This document shows positions 7,087-14,572 of a stretch of DNA of 41,465 bases, in pieces. A program made the position numbers and the translations under genes. The stretch is taken from positions 1 to 41,465 of the forward strand of contig VBMV01000071.1 of assembly GCA_005878835.1 (NCBI GenBank), given 5' to 3'. Below the pieces are notes generated by a model. That model saw nothing but the letters and a program-made list of their open reading frames with translations, was not told the origin of the DNA and did no database searches. The stretch comes from Gammaproteobacteria bacterium. GTDB lineage: Bacteria; Pseudomonadota; Gammaproteobacteria; Steroidobacterales; Steroidobacteraceae. Each line of letters opens with the position of its first letter. The stretch's first letter is position 1.

Positions 7087-9414
7087 GTGCACATATGCAA
7101 CGTATTCGCGGTCGCTGATCTCAGGATCGGTCACCTCGCCTGGTGTACCGTAATCGCAGTCACACTCGCTGGTTGCGGCGGGAGCGACACAGCCGCTCTC
7201 GTCGTCAACGGCACGCCGCCCACTTCGGTGCAGGCCGGCGCCAAGTATCAATATATCCCGTTGGTTTCCAATCCTGCAGGGCGTCCGCTGACCTACGACA
7301 TAACCAGCAAGCCTGAATGGGCCACATTTGTTCCATCGTCCGGCGAGCTCTTCGGAACTCCGGGCAACAGCGACGTCGGCACCAGCGCGGAAATTGAGAT
7401 CGGTGTGTCGGACGGCACGACTCGCGCCATCATCGGTCCGTTCCGTATCACGGTGAACCCTCCAGCTACCCCACCGCCCGTTACGCCTCCAGCGATCGCG
7501 GGCACACCGGCCGCGACCGTGACTGCCGGTCAACCCTACAGCTTCCAGCCCATGGTCACCAATCCCGGGCGCTCGACGTTGAGCTTTACGATTGTCAATC
7601 GACCCGCTTGGGGGACTTTCAGCACCGCAACGGGTGCGCTCTCGGGAACGCCCACCACCATCAACGAGGGCACCTTTGCCAACATCCTGATCAGCGTGAG
7701 CGACGGCCACACAACCGCGTCCCTGCCCGCATTCTCCATTCAAGTACAGGCTCCCGCCAGCAACGCGCCGACAATATCGGGTACGCCTGCGCCTACGGTG
7801 GTTGCCGGCAACCAGTACGCCTTCACGCCGGCCGCAGCTGATCCGGATGGTCATGCGCTGACCTTCAGTATTCTGAACGCGCCCTCATGGGCAAGCTTCA
7901 GCGCCAGCACCGGTCAGCTGTCGGGATCCCCTCCGACAGCCGATGTTGGCGTCTTCTCCAACATCGTCATCACCGCAAGCGACGGCACCCTGACCGCCTC
8001 GCTCCCAGCCTTTTCGATCCAGGTACTGGCGCCCGCGAATGACACGCCGACGATCTCCGGTATCCCCCCAACGAGCGTCGTAGCAGGTAGCAACTATTCG
8101 TTTCAGCCGAGCGCCACCGATCCAGCTGGCAAGGTCCTCACCTTCTCCATACAGGCCATGCCCCCGTGGGCTACCTTCTCGGCGAGCACCGGAGCGCTCA
8201 CGGGAACACCCACTTCCGCCAACATCGGAACCTTCACGGGCATCGTCATCGCCGTCAGCGACGGGACCTCGACCGCCGCGCTCCCGGCCTTCTCGATCCA
8301 GGTTCAATCGCCGCCGGATCACGCGCCCGTGATCGGCGGCACGCCGTCCACAAACGTCGTCGCCGGGGCTAGCTATTCGTTCACGCCGACCGCGGGCGAT
8401 CCCGATGGGGACACGCTGACATTCTCGATCGCGAACCAACCGTCCTGGGCGACCTTCAGCAGCCGTACCGGACAGCTCTCGGGGACGCCAGCGAAAACCA
8501 ATACCGGCACGTTCTCCAACATCGTGATCAGCGTCAGCGACGGGACCTTGACCGCCGCGCTCCCGGGCTTCTCGATCCAGGTTCAACCGCCGCCGGATCA
8601 CGTGCCCGTGATCGGCGGCACGCCGTCCACGAACGTCGTCGCCGGCGCCAGCTATTCGTTCACACCGACCGCGAGCGATCCCGATGGGGACACGCTGACG
8701 TTCTCGGTTGCCAACCGCCCGTCTTGGGCGAGCTTCAGCAACACCACCGGGCAGCTTTCCGGAACGGCGACGACAGGCAATGTCGGCATCTTCTCGGGCA
8801 TCGTGATCAGCGTCAGCGACGGGACTCTCACCACCTCGCTTCCGGCCTTCGCCATTGCCGTATCTGCGCCCGCCAATCCGCCGCCGACCATCACTGGCAC
8901 ACCTGCGACGTCGGCAAACGCCGGCACGGCTTACAGCTTTACACCAACTGCTTCGGATCCGAACGGCAACGCGCTGACGTTCAGCATTCAAAACCCGCCG
9001 AGCTGGGCTTCGTTCAATACGCAATCCGGCAACTTATCCGGAACACCCGGGTCGGGCGATGCCGGAACTTATTCGAACATCATCATCAGCGTAAGCGACG
9101 GAACATCCACCGCGTCGCTCGCCGCGTTCAGTATCATCGTGACGCAGGTCGCAAACGGCAGCGCGACCGTAAGTTGGAGTGCGCCCACGCAGAACACGGA
9201 TGGCTCCGCTCTCACGAACCTTGCGGGATTCAACATCTACTACGGCACATCGGCAAGCAACCTCAACCAGTCGGTGCAAATCGCAAACCCCGGCCTGACC
9301 ACCTACGCCCTCGGCAATCTTGCGCCCGGAGCCTGGTATTTCGCGGTCAATGCCTATACGGCGGCGGGCGCCGAGAGCGCGCTCTCCAGTATCGCCAGCA
9401 AAACGATTCCGTAA
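7087..9414 (+). CDS. Surface lipoprotein with seven Ig-like repeats and a fibronectin III domain
   Basis: A 775-residue exported protein. The N-terminus has a hydrophobic stretch ending in a lipobox (VTLAGC), so it is probably a lipoprotein. Seven repeats of about 93 residues follow, each with the pattern P.I.GTP.T...AG..YSFTP.A.DP.G..LTFSI...P.WA.F...TG.LSGTP....G...NI.ISVSDGT..A.LPAFSI.V, as in putative Ig/dystroglycan-type cadherin-like domains. The C-terminal about 90 residues (ATVSWSAPTQNTDGSALTNL ... GAWYFAVNAYTAAGAES) form a fibronectin III domain. Such proteins act as adhesins or matrix scaffolds. The start is GTG 7087, with CAGGGTGGG upstream. A c-di-GMP riboswitch in the leader suggests control by biofilm signalling. 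Confidence 0.88.
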   Translation: MHICNVFAVADLRIGHLAWCTVIAVTLAGCGGSDTAALVVNGTPPTSVQAGAKYQYIPLVSNPAGRPLTYDITSKPEWATFVPSSGELFGTPGNSDVGTSAEIEIGVSDGTTRAIIGPFRITVNPPATPPPVTPPAIAGTPAATVTAGQPYSFQPMVTNPGRSTLSFTIVNRPAWGTFSTATGALSGTPTTINEGTFANILISVSDGHTTASLPAFSIQVQAPASNAPTISGTPAPTVVAGNQYAFTPAAADPDGHALTFSILNAPSWASFSASTGQLSGSPPTADVGVFSNIVITASDGTLTASLPAFSIQVLAPANDTPTISGIPPTSVVAGSNYSFQPSATDPAGKVLTFSIQAMPPWATFSASTGALTGTPTSANIGTFTGIVIAVSDGTSTAALPAFSIQVQSPPDHAPVIGGTPSTNVVAGASYSFTPTAGDPDGDTLTFSIANQPSWATFSSRTGQLSGTPAKTNTGTFSNIVISVSDGTLTAALPGFSIQVQPPPDHVPVIGGTPSTNVVAGASYSFTPTASDPDGDTLTFSVANRPSWASFSNTTGQLSGTATTGNVGIFSGIVISVSDGTLTTSLPAFAIAVSAPANPPPTITGTPATSANAGTAYSFTPTASDPNGNALTFSIQNPPSWASFNTQSGNLSGTPGSGDAGTYSNIIISVSDGTSTASLAAFSIIVTQVANGSATVSWSAPTQNTDGSALTNLAGFNIYYGTSASNLNQSVQIANPGLTTYALGNLAPGAWYFAVNAYTAAGAESALSSIASKTIP
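8311..8868 (+). repeat. Near-identical 279-bp tandem repeats inside the lipoprotein gene
   Basis: Ig-like repeats 5 and 6 begin with the same DNA (CCGCCGGATCACG...) at 8311 and 8590, 279 bases (93 codons) apart. They stay nearly identical for long stretches, while the other repeats are more diverged. This indicates a recent duplication and a site where repeat number may change by recombination. Confidence 0.8.
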
Positions 9415-9447
9415 GTCGACCAGGTCGGCCTATTCGACAAACCAACC

Positions 9448-10161
9448 CTAGCGCGTCACCTCGAGAATCTTTGCAATTCTCGTCTCCGCGTCCGTCCGGA
9501 TCTTGAACTCCACACGCCGCGAGCGCGCCGCGTCCTCCTTGCCCGATGCATCAAGAATCAGCCTCGATGAGGACAATCCGTTCGCGGTCACCAGGCGACG
9601 GAGCCAGTCGACGTCGCCGCGAACCTGGGGGAGCATCAGCACATAGAGCAGGGTTGATCTAGTCCGTGCCTGCGAAAGCTCCATGTTGTGCAGATAGGCG
9701 TCGTCGGGCGATGCAGCGCCGATCCAATCCGATGATGTATGTCCCTCAATACGGATCTCGCTGATCGCACGCAGATACTTCGGCGACCTCAGAATTCTCA
9801 CGTAGCGGGGAAAGAAGTCGTCCAAAATGTCCTTGAAAGCCGGCTTCAACTCACTGCTGCCCTGGGCAAACAGAATGTCCGGCTCCGAGAACCGGAGCGT
9901 CAGATCCGCCTTGATGAGCTGGGCGTGCCATCTGGGCAGATCCGGGGAGAACTCCTTGCGCAGCTCCTCATAGAGGGCGTCACGGGTCTCACTGTACGCA
10001 ACGGCCACCGTTTTTATCCTGCCGGCGTCCGCCTCGACCCGTATCATGTAGCACACTGCGATCAGTAGAAACATGACCATGAGCCCGGTCATCAAATCGC
10101 TCAAGGGAATCCAATGAGCTTCCGATGCGGCGGTCCGATCCGCGGACAAAACGTCGTTCAC
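9448..10161 (-). CDS. ZorB-like OmpA/MotB-domain protein
   Basis: A 237-residue inner-membrane protein with one N-terminal transmembrane helix and a periplasmic OmpA-type peptidoglycan-binding domain. The helix segment PLSDLMTGLMVMFLLIAVCY carries Asp22 at the place of the proton-pathway Asp of MotB and ZorB. The OmpA-like part includes ILFAQGSSELKP, IRIEGHTSSDWIGA and ARSRRVEFKI. It overlaps the ZorA-like gene by four bases (ATGA), so the two are translated together. ZorB pairs with ZorA as a proton-driven motor in Zorya anti-phage systems; ExbD/MotB-type partners in other machines are alternatives. The gene converges with the lipoprotein gene and leaves no room for zorC, zorD or zorE after it. 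Confidence 0.85.
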   Translation of the reverse strand: MNDVLSADRTAASEAHWIPLSDLMTGLMVMFLLIAVCYMIRVEADAGRIKTVAVAYSETRDALYEELRKEFSPDLPRWHAQLIKADLTLRFSEPDILFAQGSSELKPAFKDILDDFFPRYVRILRSPKYLRAISEIRIEGHTSSDWIGAASPDDAYLHNMELSQARTRSTLLYVLMLPQVRGDVDWLRRLVTANGLSSSRLILDASGKEDAARSRRVEFKIRTDAETRIAKILEVTR

Positions 10162-11159
10162 CGCTGCGCCCTCGTGGCCTGGACGGATTCAGCTGGATGT
10201 CGCGACACTGCGCCGAGCGTCTCCTGATTCGGCCGAACGCCCTGCCCGCTCCGACCAATCATCTGAGCGATTCTCTGCTCTATGATCGGCAACCCCTCTT
10301 TCACCTCGGCTATCAGCCCGGAAAGCAGCAGGAGTGCCCGGGCGAGCTGCTCACTCTGATTATTCAGCGCTCCCATAATGTTCTGCAGCGATCGCGCCAC
10401 TGCAGCAAATTCCGACGCCATGTTCACGATATCAGTGAAGCGTGAAGCCGCTTCCGTCATGCTCTCCCGGGTCGCGGTCTCCTGCTCTATCAAGGCCTGC
10501 AGTTGCTTCTCGTATTGAACCAGCCAGGAAACCAGCCTCGCGACGGCGGAGTTCAACTGCCTGAAGTTGTCGCCGAATTGCTCGTTGAGCTTCACGTTGA
10601 AGTCCCGGACCACTTCCGATAGGGCCCTTACAAGCGCCTTTGAGTTCGTCTCTGCAATATTCTCCGCGTATCTGTCGAATGCTTCGATCAGCCTGTCGGC
10701 GCGAGCGTTGCTGTCCGCACGCAAGAGCTTGACCTGGCTCAACAGACCGGAATCATCGCCGCCCGCAATCGAGCGGTTGAGCTGCACCAGCAGACGGGCC
10801 AGGTCGTCCACGGTGGAGCCTTCCTGCGCACCGGACGCCGGTATGGTTGCGTCGCCAAACAGCGCGACCCGGATCTTGAGCGTGAGTGCCCAGAATATCC
10901 CAACCACGGATGCCCAGAACGCCGTGCGGATTCCCCCGAGCAGGTGCGGGACACTGTTTCGAACGTCGTTCGGGTCGAAATCCAGCAGCCCCCAGGCAAT
11001 GCCCGCGAAGCAGAAGAATATGCCGAGGGTCGTCAGGATCGTGGGGCCGAGTGCCGTGGCGCGGCGTGACCACCTGAGGTGGAACAGCAGGGCAATTGAC
11101 GATATCAGTACGGTGGCGAATTGCGTAAAGCCGTTGAGATATTCCCAGATGCGTCCCAT
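10158..11159 (-). CDS. ZorA-like MotA/ExbB-family channel protein with helical tail
   Basis: A 333-residue protein. Three hydrophobic segments lie near residues 14-30, 40-60 and 75-95. The second (LGPTILTTLGIFFCFAGIAW) and third (LLGGIRTAFWASVVGIFWAL) match the pore-lining pattern of MotA/TolQ/ExbB and particularly ZorA. After residue 95 comes a long, mostly helical cytoplasmic tail rich in heptad-like segments. It is far shorter than the tail of Zorya type I ZorA proteins, which are about 700 residues. I chose ATG 11159 over 11219 because GAGGAGAAGG lies just before it and membrane homology begins there. It pairs with the ZorB-like gene by a four-base overlap. The predicted role is a proton-driven motor or sensor in the inner membrane. 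Confidence 0.85.
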   Translation of the reverse strand: MGRIWEYLNGFTQFATVLISSIALLFHLRWSRRATALGPTILTTLGIFFCFAGIAWGLLDFDPNDVRNSVPHLLGGIRTAFWASVVGIFWALTLKIRVALFGDATIPASGAQEGSTVDDLARLLVQLNRSIAGGDDSGLLSQVKLLRADSNARADRLIEAFDRYAENIAETNSKALVRALSEVVRDFNVKLNEQFGDNFRQLNSAVARLVSWLVQYEKQLQALIEQETATRESMTEAASRFTDIVNMASEFAAVARSLQNIMGALNNQSEQLARALLLLSGLIAEVKEGLPIIEQRIAQMIGRSGQGVRPNQETLGAVSRHPAESVQATRAQR

Positions 11160-11607
11160 CGCCTTCTCCTCGACACGCGACCCAGGCGGCCAGGACCAGC
11201 CGCTCGCGAACGTCCGCATGGGCCGCCAAGGAATCTACAAGCCTTCGTTAGAAGCCTGGTGGTGGTGGCGCGGGCAGGACGGCCGGCATTCTTCGGGCAG
11301 TAGCGTGTGCAACGTCCATGTAACCTTCGAACCACGACTGTACGCCGTTCGGACCACCGTTTCGACGTGCTCCGGTAACGATCCGACTCGGCGGCAGTTC
11401 AGATCTCGTAGATGCTATGGCTCGGGCCTAACCGGAGCCGTGTCGGGGCGATGACCTGCCTCGAAACGGCTCTGCGCTATCCTGCCCCGATCGCGGCCTA
11501 CCCGATCATGATCGGCAGCGACGGCGTCCTCATCCCGGTGGCGAGCTTCGGGTTCCTCAAGTCGGGCCGCTTCGCGCCGGGGGCGCTCTCGGCCTCGCGA
11601 TCGGCGG
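11160..11607. other. 448-base stretch without a confident gene
   Basis: Lies between the ZorA-like gene and the 2OG oxygenase. The first bases hold the ZorA-like ribosome binding site. An 84-codon plus-strand frame (11412-11666) contains a protein-like stretch (IAAYPIMIGSDGVLIPVASF) and shifts to another protein-like frame (GGYIAALAPVG) near 11600. This could be the remnant of an old gene, but I do not recognise it. No clear terminator or repeat was seen. Confidence 0.4.
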
Positions 11608-12297
11608 TTATATCGCCGCCTTGGCGCCTGTCGGTTGCCACAACGGCTTGCTCAGATTCTCCGTGAACGACGAGAACATGATGTTGAAGCTGATGCTGAT
11701 CCGCTCGTCCTCGCTCGCGCTCGCGTCGACGGAGTGCTGCAGGTAAGCCGGAAATACCAGCATCGTTCCGTCCTTCACTCTCACGACGACCTGGTCGGTA
11801 TTCTCGGCCGTGAGCTCGACGACCGGGGGGCGGATGATCCCGGTCTGATTGCGCGGGTCATGAAAGTTGATGGTGTCCGCGCCTGGATGGGTCCGGACAT
11901 AGTACACACCGCTCAGGAAGTTGTTCGGGTGCTGGTGCATCTTGTGCGCGGCGCCTGTCGCGAGAACTGTCGCCCAGCAGGCGGTGACTTGGTACGCGTC
12001 GTAGCCGATCCTGAGGAACCGCAGGATTCCCGGCACGACGCGGTGCACGCAGGAAACGAGATCCCGGAAGTCATCGAGCTCGTGGAGTGACTGGACCGAC
12101 TGCCACCCCTGGCCGCGCGCGAGCGGGGGCAGGTCCCGCCTCAGGCGCGCGATCGCTGCGAGCGCCTGGGCGCCGATGGCCTCGCGCAACCGTGCCTCGA
12201 GCTCGATCTTCCACACCAGCGTGGCAAACATCGGAATCACATCCGATGTCTCGCTCCGCCTGGGGCTCTGAGGGTCTGATGGCGGCTCGCGCTGCAT
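11608..12297 (-). CDS. Putative 2OG-Fe(II) oxygenase (TIGR02466-like)
   Basis: About 229 residues. The core has HKMHQHPNNFLSGVYYV, TINFHDPR, RVKDGTMLVFPAYLQHSVDA and ERISISFNIMF, which is the layout of the TIGR02466 family of 2-oxoglutarate/Fe(II) dioxygenases (double-stranded beta helix, His/Asp-His iron site, Arg for 2OG). The family begins at FATLVWKIEL, so the first 25 or so residues are poorly conserved. ATG 12297 is chosen; GTG 12315 and ATG 12231 are also possible. Members have no settled substrate and are often near peptide or prolyl-modifying genes and in phages. A small protein gene lies just upstream on the same strand and may be in its transcript. Confidence 0.8.
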   Translation of the reverse strand: MQREPPSDPQSPRRSETSDVIPMFATLVWKIELEARLREAIGAQALAAIARLRRDLPPLARGQGWQSVQSLHELDDFRDLVSCVHRVVPGILRFLRIGYDAYQVTACWATVLATGAAHKMHQHPNNFLSGVYYVRTHPGADTINFHDPRNQTGIIRPPVVELTAENTDQVVVRVKDGTMLVFPAYLQHSVDASASEDERISISFNIMFSSFTENLSKPLWQPTGAKAAI

Positions 12298-12378
12298 GGT
12301 CGAACTGCACGCCACATGATGCGCCGCGATCGAAAGCCCTGGAGCATCGGCTGTCCCGGGCTTTCGGCCTTCAACCGC

Positions 12379-12546
12379 TCAGACGGTTTCCGCCTCGGGC
12401 TCGACTTCCTTCGGCTTGTCCGTCTCGGGCTTCGGGCGATCGGCTGGCGCGCCAGGCCGCAGACGGTCAATCACAGACCTGGGCTCTTCGCGCTTCTGGA
12501 CCTTCGTCGCTCCCTGCTGCAAGAAGAATCGTTCCTCGTAGCACAT
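12379..12546 (-). CDS. Small conserved-looking protein, 55 residues
   Basis: A short gene starting at ATG 12546 with a near-perfect ribosome binding site (CAGGAGGAC, six to seven bases upstream) and ending at TGA 12379. The protein begins MCYEERFFLQQGATKVQKRE and ends in a charged, proline-rich tail (KPETDKPKEVEPEAETV). I recall small hypothetical proteins starting MCYEERFF in other Proteobacteria, but cannot search to confirm. It has no membrane segment or signal peptide. It is 60-80 bases upstream of the 2OG oxygenase on the same strand, so co-transcription is possible. Function unknown. Confidence 0.72.
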   Translation of the reverse strand: MCYEERFFLQQGATKVQKREEPRSVIDRLRPGAPADRPKPETDKPKEVEPEAETV

Positions 12547-12767
12547 GGCTGTCCTCCTGCGATGACTTTATCGTGGCTCCCTGCGGCAAAGGATAGCATC
12601 GGGGCGGCCACTGCGCGCCTCGCGTGGTTGCCAGAGGATGAGCGGGCCTGACGACCGTCACGAGCGGGCGGTCCGGCGAGCCTTCCCGCATGGGCTTTCC
12701 CGCCGATTTTCCAGACACCGAGGTTAGGTGCGATCATGACTTTGGAGGCGTGGGATGGGAAGGCGCG

Positions 12768-14552
12768 ATGAACGGCACGCTTTCACTTATCGAACTGGCA
12801 GGCCATGTGGGCCTTCTCCTGTGGGGCACGCACATGGTCGGCACCGGGGTGCAGCGCGGCTTCGGCACGGTGCTCCGGCGCTGGCTCGGCCGCAACCTCG
12901 GTCGCCGCTTCCGCGCGTTCCTGACCGGGCTCGCCGTGACCGCGCTCCTCCAGAGCAGCACCGCAACGGGTCTGCTCGCGACCTCGTTCACGGCCACCGG
13001 GGTGATCGCGCTCGCCCCCGCGCTCGCGGTCATGCTCGGCGCCAACGTCGGCACAGCACTCCTGACACAGGTGCTCGTCTTCAACCTGGCCCTGGTGGGG
13101 CCACCGCTGGTGCTCGTCGGCGTGCTCGTTTTCCGTTGGGCCGGCGGCGGCCGGGTGAAGAATATCGGCCGCATCGGCATCGGCCTCGGGCTCATGCTCA
13201 TGGCGCTCGCGGGCCTGGTGCGCACGCTGGGACCCCTCGAGGGCATTCCGTTGCTGCGCTCGGTCATGGGCGCGCTGGCCGGTGACCCCATCCTCGGGGC
13301 GCTGGTCGCAGCGGCACTCACCTGGGCATGCCACTCGAGCATCGCCATCGTGCTGCTCGTGGCGACGTTCGCCGCCACACACGTCGTCGATCCAACCGCC
13401 GCTCTCGCCCTGGTGCTCGGCGCGAACCTGGGCGGGGCACTGCCCGCGCTGGTCGACGCCTCGACCTCCGCCGCCCGGCGCCTGCCGCTCGGAAACCTGC
13501 TGGTGCGCACCGTGGGCGTGGTGCTCGCGCTGCCATTCCTGCCCGCGATCACTCGTGCACTCGAGCTCGCCGCGCCGGCTCCCGGGCGTCTCGTCGTCAA
13601 CTTTCACCTGGCGTTCAATCTGGCACTCGCCGCGGTGTTCCTGGGGTCCGTCAGAGGCCTCGCGGCCCTGCTCACGCGGTGGCTGCCGGACCCGCCGGCG
13701 CCGGCCGATCCGGGCCGGCCCGTCTATCTCGACGTCGCGGCCCTTGATTCCGCCACGGTGGCCCTTGCGAACGCTGCCCGCGAAACTCTGCGCATGGCCG
13801 ACATGGTCGAGACGATGCTCCGCGATGCGCTCGAGGTACTCCAGCATAATGATCGCACACGCGCCGAGGCGGTCGCCGCACAGAATCGTTGTGTCGATCA
13901 GCTGGGTAGCGCGATTCGCCGCTATCTCGCCGACGTCGGCGGCGAGCAGACCCTCGACCACCAGCGGGAGGGTGCACGGGGACAGGACATCCTGTCGGCC
14001 GTGATCAACCTCGAGCATGTCGCCGACATCGTCGCCAACAGTCTGGTCGAGTTTGCAGTGCGGAGTGTCAAGCGCGGCAGGGCGCTCACGGTCGAGGAAA
14101 TCGAGACCGTCGCCGCCATGCACGCCGAGCTCCTCGAGAGCCTGCGGCTCGCACTGGCCGTCTTCCTGCAGGCCGAGCCCCGGGACGCCAAGCGCCTGGC
14201 CGCGCGCAAGGGACAGTTCCGTGAGTTCGAAGCGACCGCCACGGCATTGAGCGTGCGCCTCCTGCGCAATGCCGCCGCAGCCAGCCGGGTCACCGACACC
14301 GACGCGGTCGAACCCATGGTTGAGGAGAGCGGCCTCTTCCTGCGCACGGTGCGCGACCTCAGGCGCATTCACTCGCACCTCGCGAGCTTCGCCTACCCGA
14401 TCCTGCATCGACCCCGCACCCGAGGCCGGCGCGCCACCGCGCGTGGCGTTGCCGAGGCTGGTGCCGTCAATCCGCCTGCCGCGCCGCTGCCGATTGGGCC
14501 GCCAAAGTCCACCAGCCGGACGGCTGGTCTCGAGGAGGACGACTTGGGATGA
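12768..14552 (+). CDS. Na/Pi cotransporter family protein with PhoU-like C-terminal domain
   Basis: A 594-residue inner-membrane transporter of the NptA/YjbB type, which moves inorganic phosphate with sodium. About eight hydrophobic segments fill residues 10-320, with the duplicated core: LLQSSTATG (Q62-T65) and GANVGTALL in the first half, CHSSIAIVLL (188-197) and GANLGGALPALV in the second. The second motif has His in place of the usual Gln. Residues about 330-560 form a helical PhoU-like regulatory domain (ETLRMADMVETMLRDALEVL). ATG 12768 is preferred over an in-frame start at 12690 because GGAAGG precedes it and homology begins at once. It stands alone, convergent with the GGDEF gene 20 bases away. 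Confidence 0.92.
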   Translation: MNGTLSLIELAGHVGLLLWGTHMVGTGVQRGFGTVLRRWLGRNLGRRFRAFLTGLAVTALLQSSTATGLLATSFTATGVIALAPALAVMLGANVGTALLTQVLVFNLALVGPPLVLVGVLVFRWAGGGRVKNIGRIGIGLGLMLMALAGLVRTLGPLEGIPLLRSVMGALAGDPILGALVAAALTWACHSSIAIVLLVATFAATHVVDPTAALALVLGANLGGALPALVDASTSAARRLPLGNLLVRTVGVVLALPFLPAITRALELAAPAPGRLVVNFHLAFNLALAAVFLGSVRGLAALLTRWLPDPPAPADPGRPVYLDVAALDSATVALANAARETLRMADMVETMLRDALEVLQHNDRTRAEAVAAQNRCVDQLGSAIRRYLADVGGEQTLDHQREGARGQDILSAVINLEHVADIVANSLVEFAVRSVKRGRALTVEEIETVAAMHAELLESLRLALAVFLQAEPRDAKRLAARKGQFREFEATATALSVRLLRNAAAASRVTDTDAVEPMVEESGLFLRTVRDLRRIHSHLASFAYPILHRPRTRGRRATARGVAEAGAVNPPAAPLPIGPPKSTSRTAGLEEDDLG

Positions 14553-14572
14553 CTCCCGGCAGACCAGGGCGA

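Noticed and set aside
7087-9414. Regular repeats considered as a CRISPR or satellite array
   Set aside because: The repeats are in frame, 93 codons long and encode Ig-like domains; there are no short repeats with unique spacers.
10567-11454. 295-codon plus-strand frame across the ZorA-like gene
   Set aside because: It is antisense to the ZorA-like gene, is Ser/Arg-rich and has no recognisable domain or ribosome binding site.
9448-12315. Complete Zorya defence system
   Set aside because: Only ZorA-like and ZorB-like genes are present; the neighbours are a lipoprotein and a 2OG oxygenase, with no helicase, nuclease or ZorC-like gene.
12783-14408. Long open frame (541 codons) on the minus strand inside the Na/Pi cotransporter gene
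   Set aside because: It is a GC-rich antisense shadow; the plus-strand frame has clear transporter motifs and a ribosome binding site.
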